Source: Pomphorhynchus laevis
Taxonomy: Eukaryota > Acanthocephala > Palaeacanthocephala > Echinorhynchida > Pomphorhynchidae
Reading direction: 5' to 3'
DNA length: 64,000 bases
Assembly: GCA_012934845.2 (NCBI GenBank)
Contig: WNNJ02001572.1
Span: 310,001-374,000 of the forward strand
Shown here: positions 1 to 13,300 of the stretch, one piece after another
Layout: the number at the start of each line of letters is the position of its first letter
How positions within the stretch are numbered: the first letter of the stretch is position 1
Notes under the pieces: model-generated
The model's input: only the letters and a program-made list of their open reading frames with translations
Databases searched by the model: none
Told to the model about the DNA's origin: nothing
Made by a program: the position numbers and the translations under genes

Positions 1-895
1 AAGGAATCTACATTTAAAGAAATAAACATTTAAAAAAATCTTCATTAAAGGAATCTACGTTTAAAGAAATCTACATTTAAAGAAATAAACATTTTAAGGA
101 ATCTTTATTTAAAGGAATCTACGTTTAAAGAAATCGACATTAAAAGGAATATTCATTTAGAGAAATCTTTATTTAAAGGAATCTACGTTTAAAGAAATCT
201 ACATTTAAAGGAATATTCATAAAAAGAATCTACATTTAAAAGAATCTGCATTTAAAGAAATCAACATTTAAAGGAATCTTCATTAAAATAATCTACATTT
301 AGAGGAATCTACATTTAGAGAAATCTTTATTTAAAAGAATCTACATTTAAAGAAATCAACATTTAAAGGAATATTCATTAAAGGATTCTACATTTAAAGA
401 AATAAACATTTTAAGGAATCTTCATTAAATGAATCTACGTTTAAAGAAATCTACATTTAAAGGTATCTACATTTAAAGAACTTAACATTTAAAATAATCT
501 ACATTTAGAGGAATCTAAATTTAAAAAATATGCAGTTAAATGAATCTGCATTTTAAGGAATTTACATTTAATGAAATCTACATTTAAAGGAATCAACATA
601 TAATAGAATCTACATTTAAAGGAATTTGTATTTCAAGGAATCTTATTTAAAGGACTCTATATTTAAAAGAATCTACATTTAAAGGAATCTACATTTAAAG
701 TAATCTACATTTTGACAAATCTACATTTAAAAGAATCTTTTTAAAATAATTTACATTTTAAGGAATCTACATTTAAAGGAATGTACATTTAAATGAATCT
801 ACATTTAAATGGAGATTTCATTAAAAGTATATTCTTTTAAATGCAGATTCATTTAAATGTACATTCCTTTAAATGTAGATTCCTTAAAATGTAAA
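1..895. repeat. 16-bp AT-rich tandem repeat array
   Basis: The sequence is a degenerate head-to-tail array of a unit close to GAATCTACATTTAAAG, with roughly 55 units and many one- or two-base variants (ACG for ACA, TTC or TTT for TAC). The array starts at or before the left edge of the window, so its full length is unknown. Its last units, from about 836, are in the opposite orientation. It probably lies in an intron of the minus-strand UNC-89-like gene, because the exon at 1216-1369 ends in a donor site pointing into it. No coding potential is seen. Confidence 0.9.
750..895. repeat. 60-nt inverted repeat closing the 16-bp array
   Basis: Bases 750-809 are complementary to 836-895 with a single mismatch seen, leaving a loop of about 26 nt (810-835). 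The array therefore ends by folding back on itself, as expected from template switching during replication or from a foldback rearrangement. Confidence 0.85.
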
Positions 896-1215
896 ATTTT
901 AAAACTGTATATTTATTTAAATTTAATTTATTTAATTAATATTTACAATATAAATTACATTTTTTGTGACTATATTTATACGTGTATAATGATGTTTATT
1001 ATGTATGATCCCTTTAAAAATAAGTTACAATTTTTGTATATATAACTTTGAATGTATAAAATATTGCTTAACCGTTATGGCGCATGCAAAATCAGTGCAT
1101 TAAGCAAATGGATATATCAATCATCTCCGCAGCCAAGATAAAATTATTAAATTATGCCTGGCTTTGTAATAATTATTTTTTATTTGCATTCGATGAATTT
1201 AAAAATAATTAATAC
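896..1215. other. AT-rich intronic sequence, nothing recognised
   Basis: This stretch follows the donor site (minus strand, GTATTAA at 1215) of the last visible exon of the UNC-89-like gene. It has no reading frame with family resemblance and no clear repeat beyond the neighbouring array. Confidence 0.5.
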
Positions 1216-1369
1216 CTAATTTAAGCAAAGCTTCTCGTAAGCTTTTGCTAATTGATCTCTTTTGAAATTCACTTTCACTTCTAAGCAAAATTGTCTTGTC
1301 GCCAATTTCAAGCTCAATTAATCTTTCGTCATTAGGCAAATTATCCTTTATGAAAGACAATTGTTGAAG
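1216..1369 (-). CDS. UNC-89-like exon 9, PH domain second half
   Basis: The acceptor is TTTTTCTTTTCAG, and GTATTAA follows 1216. The exon encodes LQQLSFIKDNLPNDERLIEL, then EIGDKTILLRSESEFQKR and SISKSLREALLKL. This corresponds to the last PH strands and the C-terminal helix, although the usual Trp of that helix is not present. It ends in phase 1, so coding continues to the left of the window or of the repeat array. Confidence 0.7.
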
Positions 1370-4300
1370 CTGAAAAGAAAAACATCGAGGTAATGAAAAC
1401 GGTACATATTTTTTTTACTTGATTTAAACTAACAAATAATATAAACTAACAATAGGTAGTGATATTAATAATGATTTGATAATCATATCTAATATTAAAA
1501 TTTAATTCGTTAATGGTTCTGGAATTTACATAATCTTTAGTTTTCATCAAGTACACTTTCTAAATAACTAACAACAATTATTTGAATAATTGTCTAATCA
1601 TTAATTATTATTTTATAATTTTAATAATTATTTATTTAATCAATAATATTTATCAAATAATTTAATGATTAATCAAGTTATATTATTTAATTTAATATTA
1701 ATTTAATATTAAAATATTATTAATTATTTTATTAATAAATATTAGTTATTAATATTAATTATTAATTATTAATGTGATATTAATTATTTGATAACTGAAA
1801 AATTTCAAAGAATAATTTTAAAATGATCGAAAGAACCAATATGGGGTTAATGCTTGGTTTTTAAAACCTTATTGTTAGATAAATATTATTTAACATACGT
1901 TTTATAATTTATAATTTATGATTATTTTGCTTTAATAAACGTAATTTTGAGAGATATAACCCGAACCAATTAGACGAAAACATTTTTAGGTACATAAGAA
2001 TGAATTTTTAATAAAGTTTTACTAAACATATTAATATAATACAGTATTTTGCTAACTTTCTAAACGGTTAACAATATGAATATTAAATAAAATATGAATT
2101 TTACATAAAATCTTGAATCATTTTGAATTTAAATTTAAATTGTAAAGAGTAATATGTATACTTACTTAATTTCAACAAATCGAATTTAAATTTTATTTTC
2201 AAAATCGTCAAATTTGTCGCTTTATTTAATTAATTGAAATTTTTTTACATAAAATTAAATTAAACCAATCTTATTGCGAATTTAAATTATTTACCTTTTT
2301 TGCTAGACAATGATAAATCAAAAATATTCTTCTCTCAGTGTCCGATTAGTCATTCTAACAAAATTACGATATCCTCAATAGAATGGTAAGTGTATGACAT
2401 AAATTCTCTAATTACTTGATGGCAGATACTGAATGTACAGCATAGGATAGGTGGCAAATAACACTTACGTAATAATACGTAAGGAGACGGTAGTTGATTG
2501 CCAAGTTAACTATAAATTATTCTGGAATTTTTCAATTCCAGAAGTTTGGTATATACATATTTATATATCGTGATGAGCATGCACGAATAAGCATTTATAC
2601 TATGATACATCAAGCTTATTATGAATAAGCATTTATTGACTTTTATTTTATATTTCAACTATAAATATTATACAACATAAATTTATAAAATATAACTTTA
2701 ATATATAACTCATAAAATATATTATAATATATTACTTATTTATAATATAAATACTTCAATTATTTAAGTAAAAAATTGCTGCTCCGGAATATGCTAAAAA
2801 CTGAAGTGGAAAAATAAAAGTTTAAAAGTTTCATTTCATAAAACGTAAGTTTTATAATATAATCTGGTATCTTGTTCATGAGTAAAGTGTTCAATAATGA
2901 TCTATTATTTTGGCAAATAATATGTTTCAGCTTATTGTTTTGATATGAATACATAATATTAATATTAATTAATATTAATCATTACTATCAAAGTTTGTAA
3001 ATAGTTGATACTGATCCATTATTGATAAAGAATTATTGTAGCTGGATCAAAAATGGGAAAATTTAATTTGATGTTTCGCTAACTTATTTTTTATTTGTTA
3101 TTTTTTATTTTTATTTTTTAACTTGATTTAAATTATATAAAATATAAAAACAATTTTTAATTTTATTATTTAATTATTAAATTTTGATTTAGCATTATTA
3201 TGTTTTGTTTATTTTATAATTATATAACAATACGTAGACTCAGTTATCTGATTTGATTTCCTCTGATTAAATTTGATTATTTAACGTACATTATTCTAAT
3301 ACAAACAAATTGGCCCCGCTGCTATGTTGGGTAGAGGAATTAGAGGTCGAAACCCTGATAGCATAGCAGTTACTCCTGATGACCTCTAATTCTTATTCTA
3401 ATACATCGTCTGTTATTTATAAATCAATTCATAAAAATGACGTTTATTTAAAATTTTATTTTTTATTTTTTATTTTTATTTTTATTTTTATTTTTTAACT
3501 TGATATAAATTATAGAAAATCTAAAAACAATTATTAATTTTATTATTTAATTATTAAATTTTGATTTAGCATTATTGTTTTGTTTTTTTATAATTATATA
3601 ACAATACGTAGACTCAGTTATCTGATTTGATTTGTTCTACTGACATAGAACAAATTAATTAACTCTAAAGACGAGTTATAAAAATAAATTTAATTTGTAT
3701 ATTTAAAAATAGATAATCATATATATGTAATAATAACTTTAACAAATAATTATTGGAGTTGAATCAAATGAAAGAAGAAATTATTTTCGATATTTCATTA
3801 ACTTCTGTAAGCATCTTCAGAAAATTACAGTAATCTTCAGAAAATTAAAATTTTCTGAAGCTGCTAACATTAGTTAGAGAAATATCAAAAATAATTTCCT
3901 CTCTTTTTATTTTATTTTTTATTTTTATTTTTTAACTTGATTAAAATTATAGAAAATCTAAAATTTTATTTTTTATTTTTATTTTTTAACTTGATTTAAA
4001 TTATAGAAAATCTAAAAACAATTATTAATTTTATTATTTAATTATTAAATTTTGATTTAGCATTATTATGTTTTGTTTATTTTATAATTATATAACAATA
4101 CGTAGACTCAGTTAGCTGATTTAATTCTGCTAGCATCTTCAATTTAATTTGATGTTTCGCTAACTTCTGTTAGCATCTTTAATAAATTACAATCTTGTAA
4201 TTTTCTGAAGGATTGTAATTATTAATTGTAATTAATAGCGAAATATCAAATTAAATTTTCCCATTTTTTGATTCAGCTCCAATAAGTAATTATTTACTTA

Positions 4301-7300
4301 ATTACTTTCCTCCTGATGACCTCTAATTTTTATTCTTATCGATCGTCTAATATTTATTATTCAATTCATAACAATTGATTTTTATTTTTTTTATTATTTA
4401 AAAATTATAATATTTTTTGATGTATACATACGATAAAATCATTCATTAAACTTTTTAAAAATTAGCAGAAAAACAATTTCGTATTGAGAATACATAGTCT
4501 CAGTATTTTGGACAGACTCTATATTGAGTTATAAGAGTTATATTGAGTCAATTAAGAGTTAAGACTCTAAATTGTATTTGATTCGATATATGGATGGTTA
4601 TTAATAATATACTGTGTATTAGAATAAGATACTAGATAGTTTTATCAGAGGAAATACATCATTAACATGTATTTGGCCTCGCTGCTATGTTGGGTAGATG
4701 AGTTAGGGGCCGAAACCTGATAGCATAGCAATTCCACCTAATGACATCTATTCTATTATAATCATTATACATCTATTATACATCGTCTGTTATTTATTAG
4801 TCAATTTTTAAAAATTGATTTTTAATTTAAAATTTCAATTATAATACATCATTACCATGTATTTAGCCCCGCTGCTATGTTGGGTAGAGGAGTTAGGGAC
4901 CGAAACCTGATAGCATAGGAATTCCTCCTGATGACCTCTAATTCTTATTCTGATACATCGTTTGTTATTTATTAGTCAATTCATTAATATTAATTTTTCT
5001 TTCAAATTTCAATTTTAAATTTTAACTTGATATAAATATAAATTCTATAAAATCTTATATAATTATTTATTATTTATCTTTATTTTTATTTATACATCGT
5101 ATAAATAAAAATAAAAATATATACGTAATAGAAATAAATTATAAAAATATATCCTGAATTATTTGAACACTACAATAATTTTAATTGCGAAACAAAGAAT
5201 ATATTATATTAGCTAATTGAGTATACGCATTTTAATTATAAATTAAATATAGCTAATTAAAAAATATAAAAATTAATAATAATTAATAATTGTTATATAA
5301 GATTGTAAATAGTTGATAATGATCCATTATTGATAAAGAAATATTGAAGCTGAATTAAAAGAGCTGGAAATTTTATATGATATTTCGCTAACCTCTGTTG
5401 GCATTTTCAGAAAATTACAATCAATTGTAATTTAAGTAATATTTTATATATAATATTATTATATAATAATATAATTATATAATTTTTTGATTATTTTTTA
5501 AGTTCACAATTTGTTACTCAAGATCCATAGCATAAATAACTAGATCCGTATATAAATAACAATATATTTTATAGATTATAGAATATATTAAAGTTATATT
5601 TTTTAATTTATGTTATATAATATTTCATGTTAAAATAAATAATAAAAGTCAATTTTTATGAATTGACTAATAAACAACAGACGTTGTATCAGAAAAAGGA
5701 TGATAGGTCATCAGAAAGAACTGCTATATAATTAGATTTCGGCCCTTATTCCTCGACCCAGCATAACAGCGGGGCAAAATACATGGTAATGACGTATTTC
5801 CTCGGAGTGTGAAAATGTGAAGAAATCAGATCAGACAACTAGTCTAAAGCATATTATTTATTATCCACAAAAATATAAAAACTTGATATATGATTAAGAC
5901 ATCATCAACGTAACGAAGTAGATTGATATACCACATATTTGTTAGTTTAATTGATTTATGCATGAAATCAATTGTTACTTAAACCTTATATTTTTGCTTG
6001 GTAATTCAGATCATATAACTGATTCTATGTAATTTATATTATTTATATTAAAAAATAACGCTAAATAAACTAAACTATCTAATATCTTATTCTAATACAA
6101 AGTATATTATATTATTAGTAAAAATCTTATGTTATAAGATTTTTTATAATTTAAAGTCATTTTTATGAATTGACTAATAAATAACATACGTTGTATATCA
6201 GACAAAGGATTATAGATCATCAGGAGGTACTTTGATCATTTTTAATTTTTTTGATTCCGATAGCTATCATTATCATTCTCAAATCTAAAATTCGAATATT
6301 TTCCGTTTTAAAGCAAATATTTTTCAATTTCTTCAAAACAAGATTAATGTTTGAGTTTAAGGGCTGCAAGAATTTTGATACTTATAAATAGTTGATAATG
6401 AACCGTTATTGATAAAGAATTATTGGATCTGTATAAAAGAAAAGAAGAAATTTTACTTATTTCGCTAGCCAATAGATTTCAAGTTATTATTTAGTTACTT
6501 AGCACTAACTGTTTGTAGTTAAAATACATTCCAATAAAATGAACATCAATTACTAATCAGAAAGATGATTGTGTAAATTGCTTAGTTAATGACTTACAAA
6601 TTGTAAGTTTAAAAATTCAATTTAAAAGCATTTTATTTAATTGTTGATTGCTTAGAAATATCCTGATTTGATATAAATCAATATCACTTTTGATTCCGTA
6701 TTTGTTGACTTACAGGTATCAATAACTTAAATTCCAAATCTGCAGATTCGAGAGCCGAATTCGGTCGAAAAAATAATATATTTTCCCGGAAGATGGCAAG
6801 ATATTGTTGCTCCCAAGAATTGCAGTTATAGTTTACTTCAATTTGATCCTAAAATAAAGATTTACAAATGAGCACATGGTTGTCGTCATACTTACAAAAC
6901 GCAGAACGTCTCCTAGTAATTTTAAGGGAAGTGGAATGTCGTTAACACGTTCAAGCAAATCTTTGTATCGAATCTGATTGAATACGTTGTTTATAACACC
7001 AAAGGCATTAACCAATTCTGGGATAACATCGTTAAATTCCTTGTTGCTGAGTTTAACCTGTCTCTAAAAACTTTGCGGCGTAAACAATTGGTTATATCTG
7101 CCAATATACAAAAATCAGGTAATAATCATGTTTTTTTTTGTGTGTAGATACACAAATTGACATAATAATTAGTAGCCAAAAATACCGAATTAACAATACC
7201 TTTGTAAACGGTACAGCTAAACATTTATCGGATTACGGTACTAATGCGTAAAACTTCTTCACTGCTGAACGAGAAATGAACAACGTTATCATTTAAATAG

Positions 7301-10300
7301 GGCAACTTCTCAAGGGAATCTATCAGTTGTATTTTTAATAGAAATACTAGCAAATCCAAAATAGCGTTTTTATGTAAAAATCTGTAAAAACCTTTTTTTC
7401 GGTAAATTGTCTATAACAGAAATTTGTTAATAATTTGCATTGGAAGTTATATGTAACACTGTGCTTTTGACAATGAATATTACGTTACATGCCATAAACC
7501 TTTTATCTATATAAATACATTTGATATTTTTATTATTTTCACAGGATTTATCATTTTTTCTACAAAGGAAAATTCTGTAAGTTGATTAATAAAATTGCAA
7601 TTTTCTACAGACAAAGTGTTATTAAAATTTCATTATATTATGTATTATTTATACATTAAATAATTATTAATTAATAATTACTATTATTAATCTTTTTTCA
7701 TAAAATTCAAATTTTATTATTTTTAAGATCTTGTGTCAATTTAAATTGTTGTCCTCACCTCAGATCTACTAATATAGTCGTTATAAAAGTAACAACTTAC
7801 ACATTGTCAAACTATTTTATAAAATATTGGCATTTTGAAGAAAGCAATATTACATATTGTTTTAATTCTTAAAATTTCATTATTTAATGTATTATATTTA
7901 TATTATGTGGTATGCATGAATGCTCTTGCAAAAGTTAGAGTTAAATATACATATATGATCAATGCATCGAAACATACAATGTAGTCACATATGAAATATG
8001 TGACTACATATTTCATATATGATTACATTATTATATTGATTATAATAATGATATGTCGTACTTATATCATTATTTAATGTATTATATTTTATATGGTATG
8101 CATGAATGCTCATGCAAAAATTATTAATAAATAGAAATATAATATAAAATATGAAAATAAACGATTTAAGGCATATGTGCTTTATAAATTATAAATTGAA
8201 GAGAGTTTTAAGAGCTGAGTCTATTGTATGATAGTACCAAAGATCAAATATTTTATATAATAACATTTATACATTAGAATTTCATTTGAGTCTGGTGGAT
8301 TATTTTGCATATTTCTATAATGATTATAGACTCAAGGGAAATTTTTTTATTTTCTTAACAAGCTTTCGATCCTTTATATCATTTTCAAGTTTCAACATTT
8401 CAAAATTATGTTAAGTGATTCCCATTTCATTAGTAACCGGTAATTTAAAATTCCAATTGCTGTTGTTATCCATTACTGGGTTCAGCGTCACTATGTAAAT
8501 GGATTACTTGACCAAATGTCTGCACAGGTTGTTTTCCTTCGATACGTATGATTCGATCAAATCCGATAAGGTGACCTGTATGAAGAAGATAATTTGTAAT
8601 TGCTGACGACGATTTACCTCGTTCGAGGGCATAACGGTGTTGATAAATGCGTTTATTAATTGTCTTATTTGTTTAATCGATGTAAGGACATTCACAGTTG
8701 TTTTATCGAATTCTGTATACCTGTCCATTGGTGATGTTGCAGGCTTTAATTTTAATATGTTACTCAAAGTTGCGGCTTTTTTATGATAGATGTGAACATT
8801 TTTTCTATTTGAGCGTTTAAGAGGATTTCTGAGAAAATGCCACATTTTGTTGTATAAAGGAGATTATAAAGGTATACCGGGTTGTCGAAATAGTGTTCAC
8901 AATAGCGCTACTGTGCGCTACAATACACACTCACTTTTTGAGTGTGTATTTATGTTGTTTTAATCTAGTCTCTCACGGTTGGCCTGTTTGACCCACATAT
9001 ATTTTATCGCATTCTAAACTTAAATCTAAACTTAAACTTATCCTATTGTGGTACTTTTTGAGTGTATTTGTGTTGTTTTAATCTAGTCTCTCGTGGTTGG
9101 CCTGTTTGACCCACATATTTTATCGCATTCTAAACTTAAATCTTAACTTAAACTTATCTCATTTTACACTTAGTTTTTATATTATAATATTTTGTGCGTA
9201 TAATATTTTGTTTAGATGTCGTAAACGATTCTTTTGTTTAAATATTTTTTATTTTTATACTTTTATTTAATTTTTCTAGTAATTTTAATTATTTTTTATT
9301 TAATTAATTTTTAAATAATTTATTGTGAATGAAAATATTGTTGCTATTGTTTTGTTTCTAAATTTTTTTTGAATCACCCCTTTTATTATTGAGTTTTGTG
9401 TACCTTCAAAAGTTGCCGAAATCGTGTCAACAATTCAAACAACACTAGAAGCAGCTGGTTATCTCTAATAACAGCAGCACCTGCTCAAAGAAAATGTCGG
9501 CGATCGTTTTGAATTTTTTGTAAAACATGTACACATTTTAAGACAACATTGTAATGTATAAGTCCATTCATGATAATATATCGAATATACAAATAACATT
9601 TTAATTTATAATAACATATTATTTAAATTATATAATAGTTTTAAGCTTATGAATGTTATGCTATATAAAATTCCTAGTAGTAGTTGTAAGTGCAGATATA
9701 TTAGTAGGAATGGAGAGAGATTAAAACTCATCGCACAACATTCTATTCTATTCTCTTTATATTCTATCATATGAAACCTGTAACGTGTTATACACGAAGC
9801 CTATTTTATAATAAATGATAATATTATGCCCAATAATAAGTGATTTTATTTTAATTATTAATTTATAAGCTTAAGTTAAATTGATATAAATAAAGAGTTT
9901 TTTTTTGGTTTTGACATATTTTATAATAATTTAAATTTAAATTTTACACATTGTTTTTATTTGTTCTGCTTTTACAGTTTTAATCTTACAATTTTAATAA
10001 TTTATTTTTAATTTATTTCTCATTAATTTTATTTATTTTTTCAAATTTTCTGTAGTTGCCTTGTTTTTTGGTTGTATAAAACAAATATACTGTGAGTTTC
10101 TAAGAATGAAATTTTTGTTTTCTCTGAGTTTCTTCTTTTACAAATTTATTTGTAAAAAAAATTTAATGAATTTACTCCTATTCCTGTGAGTAATGTAGAT
10201 GTTGCTTAGTGAACACGTTTTACTCGAGCATTTTACTTGATTAATAAAATTTTAAAATAAAATTTCGTTCCGAAATGTTTAAAGTTTTATATATTTATAA

Positions 10301-13300
10301 AAAATATATTATTTTCAAATATATTATATATTATAAATATTATATATTATATTTTATCCAATAAAGACTAAGTTTAAATGTAGTGCTTTTAAATAAACAT
10401 TAAAACCTCTTTCTGTTTATATGAATAAAATACTTAAAGTAATTAAAGCACATTTTAAAAAATATTGCAAGATAATCGAAATTAATACTGGTATAAAACA
10501 CTATTTCAGTATTAATTCTACAAAAGAATTTTTAGAACAGACAAAAGGAATAAATTTTCAAAATATAAATACATACGATTTTAGTACGCTTTATACAAAT
10601 CTAGATTTAGCAGATATTAAAGAAGCGTTAGTAAAATTAATTAATCTTATATTCGGAAAAAGATATACATATATATGTTATAATAATTATAACGCCTATC
10701 TAACAAAAATTATACCATCAAGTAAATATAAATATATGGATAACATTAAATTAATCTGTGAAACGTAAGGATGTTAGATGTGTCCTCAAACTAGTGTACG
10801 AATATCGTCACGAACCAGTCGCAACACGACCTAATAACTAACAACATCCTGCGCTGACATTAGTACTCAGTGGATCATCAGGGCGCAGTCACTAAGCACT
10901 AACGTTTCAAAATGCTGTAATACTTGGATTGTCTATAAAGAATCCAGCTTGTTGTTAATAAGTGCATGAAACATTCCTGCGAATTTATGTACTCCTTACC
11001 GGTCTATTCAGCAAGTGATAATATTAATATATTAATATTAATTAATATTATTATAATATAAATTTTAAATTATATTAATATAATATTTTTTATATAGCTA
11101 GTGATTCCTGAAAAAATACACAAATTGTTTTTTGACCAAAATTCTGCTGCCCGAACAGCCCTCTTTAAAGGATTTTAAGTATTTCTATTCAAGACAATTT
11201 GTTTGATTAAAAAATTGAAGAGGACTGATCGGACAGCCGAAATATTAGTTATAAAATTGAGTATTTTTTTCTCGGGGATGACTAGCTATATAAAGATTAT
11301 ATTTTACCCGAATGTAATTATGAACGATAATAATATAATAAAATAATAAAATTTAACTAATTCAAATAATATAGAAATTGACATGGAAATTCTTAAATAT
11401 ATTATATTATAATATAATATATTATATGTTTAAATATATCCAAATATATAAAATTTTTATTATAAATATAATATTTTTTATTATAACCTAAAATTAAAAT
11501 TAGTTTTTAGTAATTCAGATAATAATATTATCAAATTAGCTAACTAAATCTATGTATTTTATAAATAAATATTTATAAATTAATTATAATGCTAAATAAA
11601 AATAAAATAATTTAATAATAAATAATTAACAATTAATAAATATATAAGATTTTATATAATTTGTTTAAAATAAAAATTTATTATGATAGAAAAATAATGT
11701 AGTATCAAGAATACATAGTTTTAGTATTTCTAACAGAGGTTATATTACCGGGAAAACACAGTCCACATGTCAATAATAACTTGTCAGATAACAGAGTCCA
11801 CAGAGGAAATACTATGTTATCAGGTGACAGAATCTATTACTCGACCCAACAACAATATCGACTTATATATTCTTCAAATATAAGAATATAAAAGTTGATA
11901 TGTATAAGGACGTAGATATAATAAAATAATTTATTATTAATAAATTATTTATTAATAATAAATAATTATTTTTAATTATTTATTAATTATTTATTATTCA
12001 TTATTTATTTCTTTCAAAAACAAATAATGAAATTATATAATATCTTATAAAAATAAGATATATAGATATATAGATATCTATATATAATATTTTATATATC
12101 TATATTTTATAGAAATATTATAGATATCTTATAATATATATCTTATTATATCTTATAATGTATCTTATATTTCTTATCATAAATTGTTCTACAATTTATG
12201 TAGAACAAAATTATGTTATATTATGTTCTACTATTTTTTTGAATTTAAAGTTCAACTAGCAAATATTGACTTGACAAATAAATCTGTAAAACGTTTTTGA
12301 AAATTTTACTTATTTAATTTTAAACAAATATTTTTTGATACATTTTCAATATAAAAACTTGTGTTAACTTTTCACAGTCAAAAAGTTAACAAAAGTTATC
12401 GAAAGTTTAACGTTTCATTCTTGATATAATTTAACATTAAATTATATTTTATAAATTCTGATATTATATTTAATATTTCATATTTATATTAATATACTTA
12501 ATAATTTATAATATATTTCATATTTAGACTCAGTTAACTGAAATGATATCTTAAAAAGCAGTATTTGATTAATAACCAAATTATATCCAAACTAATTAAA
12601 TGTACAGAAATAAAATTATTTAAACTTTAAATTACTTATAAATATATCAAAATAGCTTTTTTGTCAGAGTGCAATTATTCAATTGTTGACATTCTGTTGA
12701 CGACTTATTGATTATCAACATTTTATGTTGATAATTAATTATGACACAAAATTTAGTTCCAAGAGATAAATGCTTATAAAAAGCTTTGTATAAAATATTG
12801 TCTGAATAACAATAAATAAAATAACTGTCATCTATTTTAGATGCCTATGTAATGTTTAGAACACAGAATCCAGTTAAGAAATCAATTTTGTTTTGAAACT
12901 AATTGATTATTATGTAATTGTATGTAACAAAAATGAAAAAAGAAATGAAAATACATATACCATATAGTTGATTAATTGTAAAAACTAATTTTATTGTGTG
13001 ATCGTAACATCTACGTGTTACTTAATTGATTTGTTCAACATTCATAAGATTTCACACCTACTAGTAGAAACAGCGTTCGTGTCTTACAAATCGTTATGAT
13101 TTTTTCTTCGTGTATAACAATTAGTCACATAAAATTGACATTTTCTAAAATGCAAATATTTCAAATTAAGTTTCTCTTATATTGTTTTATCAAATTCGAT
13201 CAATTGTGATCAACTGCTATTTTAAATAAAATTATGGCAATTTTCACTAATTTAATAACGAAATTTTTATCAATTTTACAATTCTTTAATTTGAAGTTAC

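Noticed and set aside
1-895. The 16-bp array considered as a CRISPR array.
   Set aside because: There are no unique spacers, units are contiguous and degenerate, and the genome is eukaryotic.
2295-2333. A 13-codon minus-strand frame RRIFLIYHCLAKK with a GTAAAT donor, resembling a PH-domain strand.
   Set aside because: The exon at 6848-6714 supplies that PH strand and joins 1369-1216 in phase without it; the acceptor here is also poor.
8504-8845. 113-codon minus-strand open frame, considered as a host exon.
   Set aside because: A different frame of the same stretch encodes a PLE GIY-YIG endonuclease segment, so the long frame is a shadow.
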